Source: Membranipora membranacea
Taxonomy: Eukaryota > Bryozoa > Gymnolaemata > Cheilostomatida > Membraniporidae
Reading direction: 5' to 3'
Assembly (NCBI GenBank): GCA_914767715.1
Contig: OU612072.1
Coordinates: 17,858,001 to 17,922,000, forward strand
Length of the DNA: 64,000 nucleotides
The notes beneath the pieces were generated by a model. That model ran no database searches and was not told the origin of the DNA. It saw only the letters and a program-made list of their open reading frames with translations. A program made the position numbers and the translations under genes. Positions 37,701-51,100 of the stretch are shown here, piece after piece (within the stretch, counting starts at the first letter, position 1; the number at the start of each line of letters is the position of its first letter).

Positions 37701-39068
37701 CATCAAACTCGCTGGTATTCATAAAAAAGGATTATATGGAATGAGTTGGATCCAATCGTTCATTCTAACGACCGGCTCCTGTTCTACCAGTAAGAAGTGG
37801 GCAGCCAGAGGAAGAGCAACTCCAAATGCAGTCAAATTAGATTTAACTTGATCTACGGAGGGAGGGTATCCTTTAGATAGGCCTAAGCTGTTTATCAAAA
37901 TTAAAACTCAAAACCTCTAAAGACCTCTACTATATTCAATATATATATATATTTAGAAAGATAGAAAGATGCCCCAAAACTCTTTTTGAAAATCCACACA
38001 TTAAATTACAGCTGCTATAGCGTTGGAGCCGCGAGTCCAAATATCTCAACCGTACATCTTATCCTGTTAACTTAACTTGGCAATTCAACAGTAAATCACT
38101 GACCAAACTATGCTCGCAGATCCACATTGTACTCACCCTGTATTTTCTTACAAATAGTTTTACGTTTTCCCTGCTCGCTGGCATCTTGTAGCAGGTTCTC
38201 TGATTTAGCTGGCCAATCAGCAGCCTCGTCATCACCAGCTGCTGCCGGGTCGAGATGCTGCTCAGCGTCCTCTGTGTCCTGCTTCTGATTCTCTATAACA
38301 TCATTCTCACTAAGGTGTACCCTCTCATCTCGTCCAATCTGTGTCAGAAAAATATCAAAAATAATAACATTAAAAAGAATAATAAAATACCATAAACAAT
38401 GATAATTTAATAACTCAGCACCTATATGTGTCACCATAATAGCAAAAATAATAATAGCAAAAGTAGCATATTGATAAAAACAAAACAACATAAAGAATAA
38501 TAACGTGATAAAACAATGGTATAAAATAATAACATCAAAAATCATTAATAGTAGCTTTAATAAAATTGAAATGATATGAACAATAATAAGATAATAATAT
38601 TATAATTAAATACTCAGCACTTCTCCATGTCGTAATGATAACACAATATTTATTGCCCTATAGGCATGTAATACCTAACAAACACATAAATTTCAACAAT
38701 TGGGACAGCTCAAAATAAAACAAGAGCCCATTGCAAACTGAAACCTAACGAAGTACTCAAGATATGCATGTTTCAGATTTTAGTATTTAGACCTTGAACT
38801 CTTCATAGACGATTGTCCCGGAGAAGGAAAAGTTCGCCTATTTTGAATATGCCTGTGATAGCAGAATTTGGTGCTTGCTAACATTTACTCATTCTCTTTC
38901 CTGTACAAGGCTCCCATCTTTTTGATCTATACAAGCTACATAACTAGCTGAACTAAGCTCCAGCTGTTATCTACTCATCTACGGTATATAAGTAGGCTAC
39001 TGACTGACTGAGTACCTAAGGCTAAACTTTTGAAGGACAAAAGAGTTACTCACCTCATTATTAATCAT
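28738..39068 (-). CDS. PLD3: Phospholipase D family protein, PLD3/PLD4-like
   Basis: Eleven coding exons: 39054-39068, 38137-38338, 35655-35784, 35261-35453, 34703-34826, 34423-34553, 33879-34085, 32952-33091, 30183-30330, 29360-29459, 28738-28943. Phases agree throughout, giving 531 aa. Known PLD3/PLD4 proteins are type II membrane proteins cleaved to soluble lysosomal 5'-exonucleases for single-stranded nucleic acid. Seen here: an acidic cytoplasmic tail (1-72), one membrane anchor (about 73-94, [18 protein letters not shown]), a first HKD motif HTKFIISD followed by [10 protein letters not shown], and a second HKD motif HNKYMVTD followed by [10 protein letters not shown]. All catalytic His, Lys and Asp residues are present, so the enzyme should be active. 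Several N-glycosylation sites (such as NQT and NMS) fit a lumenal C-terminal part. The first exon encodes only five residues. The tail is longer than in human PLD3. PLD3 versus PLD4 cannot be decided. Confidence 0.95.
29720..29870 (-). mobile_element. Probable tRNA-derived SINE fragment in PLD intron 9
   Basis: On the minus strand, CATAGCTCAGTTGGCTGG (about 29830-29847) looks like a tRNA A-box region, and a TTGATTTTGAACCCC stretch about 55 bp later resembles a decayed B box. The rest is unrelated to tRNA. There is no clear tail. Confidence 0.45.
31120..31225 (+). mobile_element. LINE 3'-end fragment, plus orientation, in PLD intron 8
   Basis: TATGTTAATGTGTGTGAGGTC and the following TAAACTTTTAGAAA match, as complement, the 3' ends of the LINE copies at 391-1390 and 22950-23565. 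This is a third, very short copy in the opposite orientation. Confidence 0.7.
31928..32161 (+). other. Unrecognised open stretch in PLD intron 8, opposite strand
   Basis: About 77 codons open on the plus strand, with [20 protein letters not shown] in the middle and a TGA at 32159-32161. Composition is protein-like, but I recognise no family and see no splice partner. A transposon remnant or a chance frame is most likely. Confidence 0.15.
34592..34650. repeat. Short tandem repeat, CACTGTTGAGGCGT unit, four copies
   Basis: Contiguous 14-bp units with a single change (GCTT for GCGT) in the third, in PLD intron 5, about 40 bp upstream (in gene direction) of exon 6. Confidence 0.85.
37258..37347. 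mobile_element. Short inverted-repeat element, family T, PLD intron 2
   Basis: The left end TAGCCTGTCTTGACAAGCTT and the right end AAGCTTGTCAAGACAAG are complements around a G/C-rich loop. The same ends bound the larger element at 61671-61914. No exact target duplication was seen here. Confidence 0.8.
37418..37495. repeat. Tandem repeat, 20-bp unit, about four copies
   Basis: Units of AACCCGATCAATGATCAACA with small changes, in PLD intron 2. Confidence 0.88.
37780..37858. mobile_element. Family M element, degenerate partial copy (PLD intron 2)
   Basis: The right end, read as complement, gives TAGATCAAGTTAAATCTAAT and leads into GCATTTGGAGTTGCTC, matching the other family M copies. The left end is decayed. 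Confidence 0.5.
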
Positions 39069-40852
39069 ATTGCAGTCGGGAGGTTTCTCCAAGCTTGTTT
39101 CAGAGAATGTTTAAGATGCAGACTGATAATCAGTGCGACAGCTATCCTTCTGCCCTCGCTCAGTGTGACGATGTATCAGAACTAGACGTAGTCTACATTC
39201 TGTGATGTCATCAGACCAGCCGGTAAAGTGAGTTGATAATCAGATATAAATGTCTGTCTCCTAGTAAGTCCACAACTGATCTGCACTCTGAGGTTCTGTA
39301 AGAAGAGGAACAAAGTTGCCATCAGAGCGGCAGAGTGAATCAGGCTACAAGTATAATATCATTACACTACCTGAGACCCGGGAGGCAGAACAGATCACCT
39401 CAAGAGATGGGATGATTCATTTCTGGTTTGACCCAATAGAGGCATTGGATAGCAATAGAGTTCATAAAAATAAAAACGAACCTAAAGTCACTTTCAACTT
39501 GAAGCATATTATGCTAACATGGAGTATAGTAATGTGATGGCCCATCAGGTCATATACAGCAGTAAGATTTATATCCAGGCTAGTCAAAATTCTTACCCTT
39601 GCTACAAATGCATGAAACATAATATAGATAATAAATGTGGTATTTCTAACGAAGCAAGCCTGAAAAATAAATTAATCAAGCTATTTATCTAAAGAGAATC
39701 TGAAATTTGATCAAAATATCTGCACATGGAAAATGCATAAAAAAAGATGTCCTGTAACAAGCTACTGAATAGTCAAGTGAAGAATCCCTTATTCAATAAT
39801 TTCTTCGCAGTCAGCAGAATATTGAGAGGCACAGAATCACTCTGTGCTGCCGGCAGAGGTACTCTGCTCTGCTGCCGTACAGACAAGGTTACAGCCGTCA
39901 AAAGGTTGCTGTTGAATGATGAGTTAGCTGATTATCACTGTGATGATCTCGAGGGTTATTGTTGAGGCTAAACCCTCCCTTTCTACCCTCCTCTCGCTCA
40001 CAGGTGCTAAACATAGCCTCAGACCTACGTACATGGCTATTACAGAGTATATCTAGCCGGTAGCCCTAGGCTTTACATTAATGAGTACATGTGAAGCCTT
40101 GATGAAGGTCTACATCTCAGCTTACCTGTCCACTTCAATATGAAATGTCAAACCAAATCATGAAGACGAGTAAATGACGAGTATATAGCTTGAGGTCCCA
40201 CACTGATTTTATCAGGCGGTAGCGTTGCCCACCATCTACCAATCAAAACAATTTAAGCACTCGAGGCTATGCTGGTACATTGCTGACAGAATCAGGATTT
40301 TGATGAGTTTATGATTGGAATTAATCATAATGTAGTAATGACAACAGCATCGGTCTGTTGCTTTTCTCATTTGTCAGCAGAGCCAAATGTGATGTGTTTG
40401 TGTAATTTTAGCTTCTGGGGTTGACTGTTGACGTAAGCCGAATATTTGTACTGTTATCACAACATAAAGCTGTACAACAGACTATAGATATTAACCATAG
40501 TCTTTGGCTGTACTCTAGAACTGCTAATGCCGATGATGACCTTGTGCAGTAGACCTAATGTTTTATCTGACATATCACAGCACAGCACTGTATCTGTGTG
40601 TGTTTGTATTTTTGTACACATCGAGTGGTAGGAGCTGGCACTCTGAACTTTTGATTGTAATAGGATTGTGCCTGAGTCATTTTATCAGTGTGCCCAGAAA
40701 ATTTTAGACTAATTTTTTGTCCACGATGAAACATAGCAACATCAGCAATATATTTGATATGAAGTCTGTTGTCCATAGCTGATAGATCAAGACCCCAATT
40801 TGTCACCTCAACATAGCTGCATCAAGTTATGCCTTCTAATAGGAGGTTGTTC

Positions 40853-40963
40853 TCACAGCCAGCCCCTATTGGTGTTCAGGATGGTGATCGCAATCGTAGG
40901 CAGTTGAACGACCGCCTTTGGTCGCAATTGCCATCCCTGACGCCATCTGGGGCTGGCTGTGGT
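40853..40963. mobile_element. Short inverted-repeat element with CACAGCCAGCCCC ends
   Basis: The left arm CACAGCCAGCCCC..AGGATGG is complemented by CCATCCCTG..GGGGCTGGCTGTG on the right, around a GCGACC-type loop. It is about 110 bp and non-coding. Confidence 0.75.
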
Positions 40964-41236
40964 TGTTATGACGTAACTCACCCGTATATATCAGAATTTC
41001 TGACTATCCTCCCCTCCGCTTATGAGTTATGAGAGAGACACAGAGACAGATTGTCACACAGGTCAGCAGCTATAGACCAACAGCAGCAGAACTCCAGTAA
41101 TCAGCGGAGCATGTAAAATCAGCGGAGCGTGTAAACTCAACAACCAAACACACTGAGCTACAAATATAAATAACACACTGATATCATATCAACTAGACTG
41201 ATATCATGATAAATATAAACTGGGGAGTAGAGAGAC

Positions 41237-41291
41237 AGCACAACGCTATCATGTGATGTATACACAGCACAACGCTATCATGTGATGTATA
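41237..41291. repeat. Direct duplication, two copies of a 29-bp unit
   Basis: AGCACAACGCTATCATGTGA followed by TGTATAC occurs twice back to back. Confidence 0.88.
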
Positions 41292-41742
41292 CATTGAAGT
41301 ATACTAATTATTCTCTCTTTCTCTCAATGACCACTTCACTAATAGTAAAATAAATCAATACATTCATTTCACTTCCAAGTTAATACTACTAAATAATGGC
41401 TATTGAACATAATATTAGCCTACCAATATTGTCAACAAATTTAGGCCATGTTTTGAACAAGGCTTCCTGCCCTATATGGTTCAATATTTTAGAGTCAATA
41501 TTTTACAGATGTTCTTGAATGTATATTATGAATTTATAATACACTGTCCCAGCAATGATAAATACTGCAAAATCTGCAAATCAATTTAATTAATTGTCTG
41601 CCAATCATATCCAGTCTGCAGACCATTAAATGTCAAAACAATAATTTTATTCTGCCGAGACATTAACCCTGTAAAATTGGAAATTGAACAATGTTAGGCC
41701 AACATATTAAACAGGCAGCTATCTTTTTGAAAAAAGGTTAAA

Positions 41743-42258
41743 ATAGACAGTTTTCTGAGCTGTAGTTTAAGTCTCTATTTGGAGTTGTCCTCTCTCCAGT
41801 TTGGTACTACTACCCCACGCCGCATAGGAAAAAGGTGATGAAAAGAGGGTTATCTTGAAAACCGCTTATAATAGGATAAAAACTTGTCTTGATTCAGCAT
41901 CGGCATCATTGAAAACCCTGAGGGACAGGGTTTCCAAATCATTGGGGGCTTGAAAGCTGATGGATCTCTATTTTAGTGACAAAATTCATGAAAAATACCA
42001 TGAAATTTTCTGCAATACAGGCAGAAATTGATTCAAATGACTATCCGAATACCAAACTTGTTTCCCAATCTATGTCTCTATGAGTTTTCTATGGTGCAGA
42101 TTCTGAATCAAAAATCGTTTTTATCTTATTATAAGCGGTTTTCAAGATAAGCCTCTTTTTATCACCATTTTCCTATGCAGCGTGGGTAAAAAGTACCAAA
42201 CTGGGGAGAGGACAACTCTGAATAGAGGCTTAAATTAGCGCTCAGAAAACTGTCTATT
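41743..42258. mobile_element. Foldback element, about 515 bp
   Basis: Outer arms AATAGACAGTTTTCTGAGC and its complement. Inner matching blocks include GGAGTTGTCCTCTCTCCAGT on the left and its near-complement near 42195-42220, and GAAAACCGCTTATAATA with its complement near 42130-42145. There is a central loop of about 230 bp and no transposase. Confidence 0.85.
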
Positions 42259-43506
42259 GACGAACATTGGTAATGAAATTTTTCAAAACTTGTTACAAAT
42301 GTTTTGTCCCTGTTATTTTCATTGTAGACTACTCTTTCCAACGAGGAATTACCTTGACTGATAGAAGGGAGAGGTAATTCTGTCATTGAGGAGGTCACAT
42401 CTGGACTGAGGACTCAATTTATAAAATTTTAGTTCAGAAATAAGAAATTGATAATCATGATGCCAGCCGGGCACAGATAAAATATTGTAAGATAAAAAAG
42501 CGATGGGTCACAGATAGTGTACCGTATATACCTCATACAGGTAGTACTACAGCTCTATAAAGCCAATAATAAAGTTAGCTACTTTATATAATAACTACTA
42601 AAACTAAATAAACTTTGCCTGCTGTATCAGTATGTACTATACTATATATCATTATACTAAGCTGCATTGATCCTGAGTAGGAATAATAACAATAACTTAA
42701 TCTCCTCAATCACGGTGCAGTATAACTCAGATATATAAGAAGTGAAGGACTGCTGCCTGTTAATGCCTGTCAGCACAGAGACAGCAGACTTACTGAATAA
42801 CTACATGTTATTTATATATTAATTAGTGCTGCACAAGTATAAGCCACAAAAGCTAGGGAGAAAGTTTTCATCGACATCAGAGCTGTTCAGTTAATTGTAA
42901 ATTCAGTGATTTTAAAAACAGCCTAATGTTTTTTTCTATATAAAATGATATCCTAGCAGTTATTCAGTGACCTCTTGTAGTCTGTATAAATAACTTGTTA
43001 TACGAAATTAAAAAAGCGTTCAATAGATTCAAAGTGGCCATTCTCAATAGTCTTGCCGGAATTAATCGTAGTATCCAAAATAATAAAAGCTCCGACAAGC
43101 AACCCAAACCACAGTTGTTCTAAAGCTCAAACGGGTGGAGTTCAAGGCCTATGTGGTAAGACAAAATGAAACTGGTGCGGTGTACTTAGGTATTGTAGGT
43201 TGGTAGGATCAGCTATCAGGAGAATGAGAGAATTCCCATATATGTGCTGTATTATTATTATGTGCAATCACTGAGAGATTATGTAGAAAATAACCATTAT
43301 TATTATACACTTGGGTTTTTACTTTTAAATGGCTCTGATATTACAATGTAAGGATGAATGACACATTGGATGTATCCATGAAGCCTCCGACATTGAAACA
43401 CACGCAAATCATATCAAAGAGAGGGGTTGTGGACTTAATCAGGAGGAAAATCACCATCATATCATCATCAATATCTAGCTAGGGGCTGGCTACTGCCCGC
43501 ACAGCG

Positions 43507-44066
43507 CATGGGCCCCTGGGACTTTTAAATGGCTTTTTCACTTGCCAATGTCCAGTATAAACCACTGATACTGGACATTGGCAAAGTAAAGACACATCAG
43601 TCCCAGGGGCCCATGCATGGGCCCCTGGGACTTGCATGTCTTTACTTTGCCAATGTCCACTATCAACCACCCAAAAAACACATGGTGTTTTTTGTGTCCA
43701 ATGTGTCATTCATCCTTACATTGTTGAGAGGAGGAATGTAAGAACCATTGGGGCTTGCATGCGTGTACTTTTTCTAAGTCTAGTTGCCACCATGCCAAAC
43801 TTTCTGATGCTGAGACAAAGTGAAGCTTTGCAAGCCACTCTAGCCACAGTGAAGTGCCTTGGCAAGCAAACCAGTATGTTGATCACGGCGGCTCTGAGCT
43901 GAACAATCGGCAGAATATGGCATACTTAGGTCTGCCTTGCTAAATTACAAAATGTTGGGACTTTGCCAATGTCCACTATCAACCACCCAAAAAACACATG
44001 GTGTTTTTTGGGTGGTTGATAGTGGACATTGGCAAAGTAAAGACATGCAAGTCCCAGGGGCCCATG
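43507..44066. mobile_element. Cluster of nested perfect hairpins with CATGGGCCCCTGGGACTT ends
   Basis: A unit starting CATGGGCCCCTGGGACTT and leading through TTTGCCAATGTCCACTATCA to CCACCCAAAAAACACATG occurs at least twice forward (43613 on; 43966 on, without its outer end), with complements at 43507-43617 (variant) and 43995-44066. The right-hand hairpin (43966-44050) is essentially perfect, which suggests recent activity or gene conversion. A separate arm pair, TGTAAGGATGAATGACACAT at 43346-43375 and its complement at 43700-43733, overlaps it. Confidence 0.85.
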
Positions 44067-45121
44067 GTACAGCGCTAGTGGACTTTTTCTGTAATGATGA
44101 GTTGATTTATTGTTCTAAGTTCGGATTGGTTGGAACAAGGAGTTACTCAACTCATTGATTGGAAGAGAAATGAGTTGAATCACAGGCATTCTATAGTTGG
44201 TGCAAGTCCAGTGGTGTGAGAGAGGGGCCTCGACCACTGACTGGATTTGCACCTGCAGTGCATGTCTTTTTGTGATACTGATAAGTTACCTAACTTGAGT
44301 TTCTCAATTCTATGGCATGAACTAAAGGAGTAAATATTGTTTGAGGCAAAAGGTAAGATATCATAGAGGGATAGTTAGGTAAAGTCAGGGTGGATTTGTA
44401 ACAAAGTAACTCATGCTTTGACAAATCAAGCACTTACCAGGTCTTGTCCTGCTTGACACTTGAACTCATTTTTATATAGCCTAAATTCTCGAACACAGAA
44501 AATAAAAAATCACAGAATTCTCCAATAGTCCCTTCTTTGATCATAGCCCGTAGTTCCAAATTGATCATGTGACTTTGTTTTGGTCACGTGTCTGCAATGT
44601 TTAATGTAAAAGAGCAGACAATCTTTTATACTACCACTGTTAATTCAATTAGCAACTTACTGCTGTAAGCCAGATGACTCATTTTTTTATTGAAAGACCA
44701 ACTGCATGATTTACAGTTCAGAGTTCACATACCTTATCAACAATACAATTACATCAGATCAGTGTTATTACTTATATTTGATTGGACTTGATAGTGGTAT
44801 GAATTGTTTGTAACTATTAGAGCTGTATGTATATGATGACAGTTCATCTCGTGTTCAAGACATATGAAGATAATCATTGCCACAAACCGTTGCTGGACTC
44901 ATTATGTTTTGTGGCCTTTCGACAGGGGATTTGGCTTGAGCTCTAACCGTCGTCTATCAGTTTTGCAGCCGACTCTAATCCACCTCTCAAATCAATCATT
45001 GATGACATCTAATACGCAGGTAGAGTAATATACTCTGGTAAGATCAAAATATCTGGAATCAACAAACATCTGACTGGTCTAATTAAGATGATAGATGTGA
45101 CATCACCCACTCAAACTAACA

Positions 45122-48100
45122 TCAGCCTTCATCAGTGTCCGACACACGCTTCCGTATGTGTTTGTTTTTGGATTTGTTTTTCCTTTGTGTAAATTTAGGC
45201 ATTGATACCTCAGGTTTTGTCTCCTTACTGACAGTCACATTTTGATTAGAGGTTGTTGCCTGTGTATTGTTTGTATGGTTGTATGACGTAGACACATCTC
45301 TGCTATGTTTTATACACTCTGTAAATGACTGGTTCTCTTCACGAGATCTTCTCAGGTTATTTATAACTTGTAAGCTGCTTCTTATTTCACTAAAACAGAG
45401 AAAGGAAGGAAAATGTAAATCATACATATTTCGTTTTGATTTCAATGTGTTTATGGCAATCACGTTTTATTACTGTTTTCACAGGAGGATAAGGTCACCA
45501 TTTGATAAAGGCCATTTACTCAAGCTCATTACTTTATATAAACTCTCAACTTGACAAACTAGAATTACCAGCATGTCAGCGTGTCAGCCTGTCGGCGTGT
45601 CAGCCTGTCGGCGTGTCAGCCTGTCAGCGTGTCAGCTTCAACTAGCCTAACTAGATTCTTATATCTTCTCCTCTAGAGAATATTATATACACTTACTTGT
45701 CCTGATGAGACGGGAGACTGCCACTCATGTACTCATGTAATCTTGATGAGCTGCCTGAAGCCTCGTTCTGGAACTGACCAGCCTCATTTTGAGTTTGAGA
45801 AGCTTGTTCTATGCCGATACGTCTGAGTATACGAGTCATCTTCTGTTTCCTTCTCGCAGCACATCTGCGGAAAGAGAAACAGAATAAGAGAATAAGATCG
45901 GGTAGTATCACTGAGCCGTGTAAGTAAGCTCCTGCAGCCCCAAAAGAGGTACACAGAGGTGTACAGGTGTTATAGTCAGGATGGACAGGTGGTCAAACAA
46001 TCCTTCTGTGTAGATTCATGGTAAATGCTGCCCATGGTAACTACTGATCACAAAAAAAAACAACTCAATTCAACTCAATAGACTCAAAGTGATAAGCTTT
46101 CACTTTCAACAATGGGAACATATTCTGTCAGTTCCACCCAATGCGTCCCAAAAGTTTCTGGCATTGCAACTGTGTCAACATTTCAGCTGATCTTACTGAT
46201 TTATGACATTACATTACAGTCACTTAGCAGAGTGATGCACAGTACAGCAGTATTTTCAATTGTTTATATTATATATTATTACTATTATTACCTCTGGGTA
46301 AAGTTAAGTCTCCTGTCCGCATCCTCCTCCTCCTGACTGTCACTGCTCAGCTCATTCTTAACTGTCTGCTTAGCTATGGCCAGCATCGCCGCACCACCAC
46401 GTGATGTCATAGGCGCAGACGACCTCGAGGTGTGAACTGCTGATGACCTTGATGTATGACCTAATTCTGACTTTCTCTTCTCCCTCTTCAGTCTACGCTT
46501 TGTCATAGCTTACAATTATATGAGCATATATAAATAAGTTACAAGTCGAAAACAACTGTATGGGTATGGTACCATCCAAAAAATTGTGATAGGAAAAAAC
46601 TCATTTTCTTGCAATATATAGTTTGCCATCTGTCCTTAACACTGAAGATACGACCTGACACAAAATTAAGGACAGCTGGTGTCAAGATGAGTGTTGGTCA
46701 TGTGACCTGAAGGAAAACCTCCTCTTACCAAGTGAGCGCTTCAGATCTTGCTGTTTCCTCTTGGCTATAAGTTGAGTCATAGTAATACTGTTTCTAGGCT
46801 GATCAGTAAGCTCAGGGTTAGGGGCGTCCTCCGTCCCTCCCTCTCTGTGATGTTCTAACATTGAAGACACAAAGGCTTCACTGAATGGGCTCATACTTCT
46901 CAATGCCGCGGCATCAGAGCTGTCTTCAGTACTACTCGTATCCAGCAGGTCTCTGTGACTTTGTGGGGGTTTGTGTGCAGCAGATGAGGTTGTTGGGCTA
47001 TGAACAATAATTACAAGAAGAGGGGTAAATTTTTAGATTTTTTGAGTGCTGAAAATATATTCAGTTATCTCCAGGACAGACAGCCACACAAATATGTTTC
47101 CTTTCGCTCCACAGAAAAAAGAAAATTAATATACAACACTCAATAAATACTGATAACTAGACTGACCTAGGTACGTTGTTATGAGCTTGAGACCTCTAAC
47201 TATTCATTCCATGTCCTATTTGTGTTACATAATAATACTTGTTCATTGATAGACATCTGGCTCGATTATGTGCCTAGAACTCCAACAACACTTACCTCTT
47301 GCCAGTCTTGTTCTTTCTAGCAGCAGACTTTCCTTTATTGCGTCGGTGATTTGAATAACTAGGATTGTTTGAATCACTAGAAGTACTGCTGCTAGTAGAA
47401 GATAACTCATAATTATATCTCCTCTGTGTCGCCTCTTCTGAGTGGTCTGAATCAGACTCGGCTGTCAACAGAAATGTTAGATTAACTCGCTTATCGTCAA
47501 CTTTTTATAAAGATTTTCCTTCTAACCAATTGTTCTCAGTTAGAGTATTACAAATTAGCCAAATCGATACCTTCATACCCGTTTGGCTGCACGAGTGCGC
47601 TTATGAGTGTAACTGTCCCAGTGTACCCGTATCACATGAAAAATGCCAACATGTAACTATCTGTATTCCTGATATCTGACAATTTATACTTTTTTTGCTT
47701 GATTCTTTTCATATATGTAACTATTGCATATCGGTAAGGATTTATTTCAGATTGCCAGATGATGGATATACTACTTCTTTCTCAGGGTGTGTCCCAAGAT
47801 ATACGATTGGTTAAAATTTTGTGAGTTAGCTTGTGAACAGCTAACAAAAGCAGAACCAAGCTACCTGCCAACCCGGAGAAAAGCCAGAGAAAAGTCAGAG
47901 AAAACCCACAAACAAGCTACTATAACGACACAGGCAAGGGCACCCTGCAGACAAAGACGTACCTTCTAATTCTCTCTGTACTAGTGAGTCAAAGAATGCC
48001 ATCATTTTAGGATCCTCCTCCATAGAGGCGTTAGTGTAGTTATGTGTCATGAAGTGACCGTTACGTAATATTAGATTTATATACTCCTGATGTGTATAAA

Positions 48101-51100
48101 CACATCTCTCTAAAGTCATCATAGCCTGATCGTCTGTATGTGATATATTATACGGACTCCATGCCTGTAACACAGACGCAATAATATTTATTTCAACACT
48201 TCTATCATTACTTGTATGAAACATAGACGGGTGAGTAGGTTAGTCTCTGTTATTTTTTTGCATATTCATGTGTATGATTTGGTAGCCTTTCTATAATGTT
48301 TATTCTCAATGTAACTATACACTATTGATGTTTGTTTTCATTACGAGAATCGTTAATGTATCCGTGCAAGCAGTCAGAGACAACTAACTCCTTGATCCAT
48401 GTACATAACGTTTATAATTGACAGCCGAGTTTACTTACCTTTATTATTTTCTCCACACCAGATGATGCTATGATTGAGTAAGTATCATTATATCGAACCT
48501 GAAGTATATAATTTATACTGCTATTGGATGGCGCCAGTGATGTATTATATCTATATTGTCATTATATACTCTATGACTCTATCTCTAAGCGAGATAACAT
48601 AGATAATCTTTGTGCAGTTTATGTAGAGTGTGGATTTTCAGATGGCAGTAATATAAAAGTTACCAAAAAACCAATATGTTTATTACGTGTGTACAAGAAG
48701 AATCGTTCGATTTATAACTTGGTGAGCAACCAAGACAGAGTTTTTACACGTGACTTTGGGAGCAGTGATTACAAACCTGATTAACTAGTGACCTATGACC
48801 TTTGAGTATACGACTGGCTGACTTGATGATGTAATTCTCAGGATTAGGTTTCTCAGGTACCTCCCACATATAAACACCGAAGTTATCCGACCCTGTCATG
48901 ATGTACTGTAATCAGCAAGCTATTCCTAGTTATTATTATTACAAGATACTTTTAATTTGGCAGACAATATCGTCCTGGTAGGATGTTTCACATATACGCC
49001 AAAGATGTTACGGAAAATGATGGGGAAAGAACAAATGGGGGAAAAAATGATGAGTGTTTATCGTTAGGATGATTGCAAAAGTTGAGGTTTAATTTCCGCC
49101 AGCATATAATAAGTTTCCACATCCTACACGTGACCCATCAGGAGGGTTAGCAGCATAAATTGTGGCACTATTCTCATATTAAATTTGTTTTCAGTAGAAG
49201 TAAATGTGTGTTTCATAAATAATAGGGAATACATTAAATCATTGAGATTCTGATGAAATAATAGTAAGGTAAGAATTTAATGTTTTGGAGTTGTCCTCTT
49301 AAAAAGAGATAAGTTCAAGGAGAAGAAAACTCCGAATTCATAAGGTTGTTCAAGGAGAATGAACCATACAAAGCATGCATAGTGGGATTGAGGATGTGCT
49401 GCGGTAATCAAATATCAACATTGATATGTGTGCATTGATATGTGATTACGTAGAACATCAGTACTGACAAACTGATGGCTACCATCTCAAGATAATAATT
49501 AAGGACACATTATCAAGACATACTGTAAATCAATCTGATGATTGCATCATTTTGGTGATCGTCAATGTTTCTTCCTTTTGCCCTATTGCAACTCATATAG
49601 AACATTTGTATAACCAAGTCTTTATCAATAAATCAATTGAGATTGCTTATTGTATATAAAAATAAATATAAATACATCCTCACCTCACATTTAGGCCCCG
49701 CCCAGCAGCAGCTCTTAATAGTACATGTACTGTAATATCCCGCATGATGGAACTCATGTACTGGGCGTGGCTTAGTGACATCATATACCAGAGGAGGCAT
49801 ACGTCGACCAATCACAAGTAGGCGATCACCACGCTGGTTAAATGCAAGACTCATACCACAGTACGGACCATTAGAGTATTTATATTCTATCACAGGTCTA
49901 GAAATGGTCAGAGACTCGAGCATCAACATTGTATCGGATATTTTTTCAAAGACCGAAGCAATGGATGAACATAATAAAAGCCTAGCAGTATGTGGGATTT
50001 GAAAGGTAAAATTGGCTTCATCAGAAAATTGGCCTATAGCAATACCACCTTTAATCTGAATTTTGGATAACGACTGACTGACAGACCAAGGAGTTGGAAC
50101 TTCCAACTCCAAGATCAAACTAATTTGAGAGTCATACGCTACATACAATATACAGAGACTTATCAGGACATACTCACGCTGCAGTATGACGTATATCCCA
50201 CAGTTTAGCCGTGTCCCTACTACATATTGTAGCCACATACTGAGGAGATTCGGGGTTATACTGTACTGAGTGTAAAGGGTGATCAGTCTCAGCAAAACCT
50301 ACTGGATCTGTAAGTGGTGAGAGAAATAGATAATCAACCAAGTATCAAGTGTACAACCAAAAATTCGATCAAACACACCGCAACAATAATGATAACTTTG
50401 AAGGCGCAATGAACCAATAACGATGTCACTTATGTACAGAACAAGTGCATAGGAGCTTTTGCTTCAATCATTTTCAATATTTCATGAATAGACTCATGTT
50501 TCACACACCTGGGTGATACAAAACCCACAACCCTACTATGACCTCATATAATGTTATAGACAATATTTAACCAAAATTGCGGGATGTAAGACTACCACCA
50601 GACCAAAACCTTTATAGTCAGGCAGCCAGATCTGCAGTAGTAATGCAAAATTTTTGCAATATGAAATTTTCACAAACATTAATTTCGGAAGACGATACAA
50701 AACAAGTTTTTGAATCAAAATGTACCCAAGCAGCCAAGATACTGCATAAACCATAGAAGCTGACAGAGGTATCAACTGGGTTGCAACGTATTGTATATTT
50801 CGATTAAACAAGATCGCTCGCTGGGCACTCTAGGAGGGGTGGCTCATAGTTTAATGTGGACAGTGGTTGATGATTGTACCCACCGTCAGCTGTTCTGATA
50901 TCATATATAAGAGCTTTTCCTTCATGAGAAGCAGCGATGAATATAGAGTCATTAACTGGGTCAGCACTTATACAGTATATAGCCTCCTCACATAAGTATG
51001 TATCCCTGTGCTCTAAACTGTGAGTACAAGAAAAGATACATAATATAAGGCCTACATAACCAATCAAGTGAAGATGAGGGGATAATGTATAGTCATAGAC

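Larger units (their letters stand above)
39069..45121. other. Gene-poor region between PLD and DCAF5 genes
   Basis: The left edge must hold the PLD promoter and 5' untranslated region. Open stretches at 39316-39537 and 39747-39965 (+) are protein-like but unrecognised. Four palindromic zones follow: 40853-40963, 41743-42258, the 43349-43733 arms, and 43507-44066. A duplicated 29-bp unit lies at about 41237-41291. No exon chain was found. The DCAF5 3' untranslated region lies at the right edge on the minus strand; a possible AATAAA complement is near 44687. Confidence 0.6.

Noticed and set aside
43479-44158. Several short open frames on both strands
   Set aside because: They fall on the CATGGGCCCC hairpin copies and repeat each other.
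49633-50295. A single 220-codon minus-strand gene
   Set aside because: Only 49684-49897 and 50178-50307 are DCAF5 exons; the rest is read-through of an intron, supported by GTGAGT donors and matching phases.
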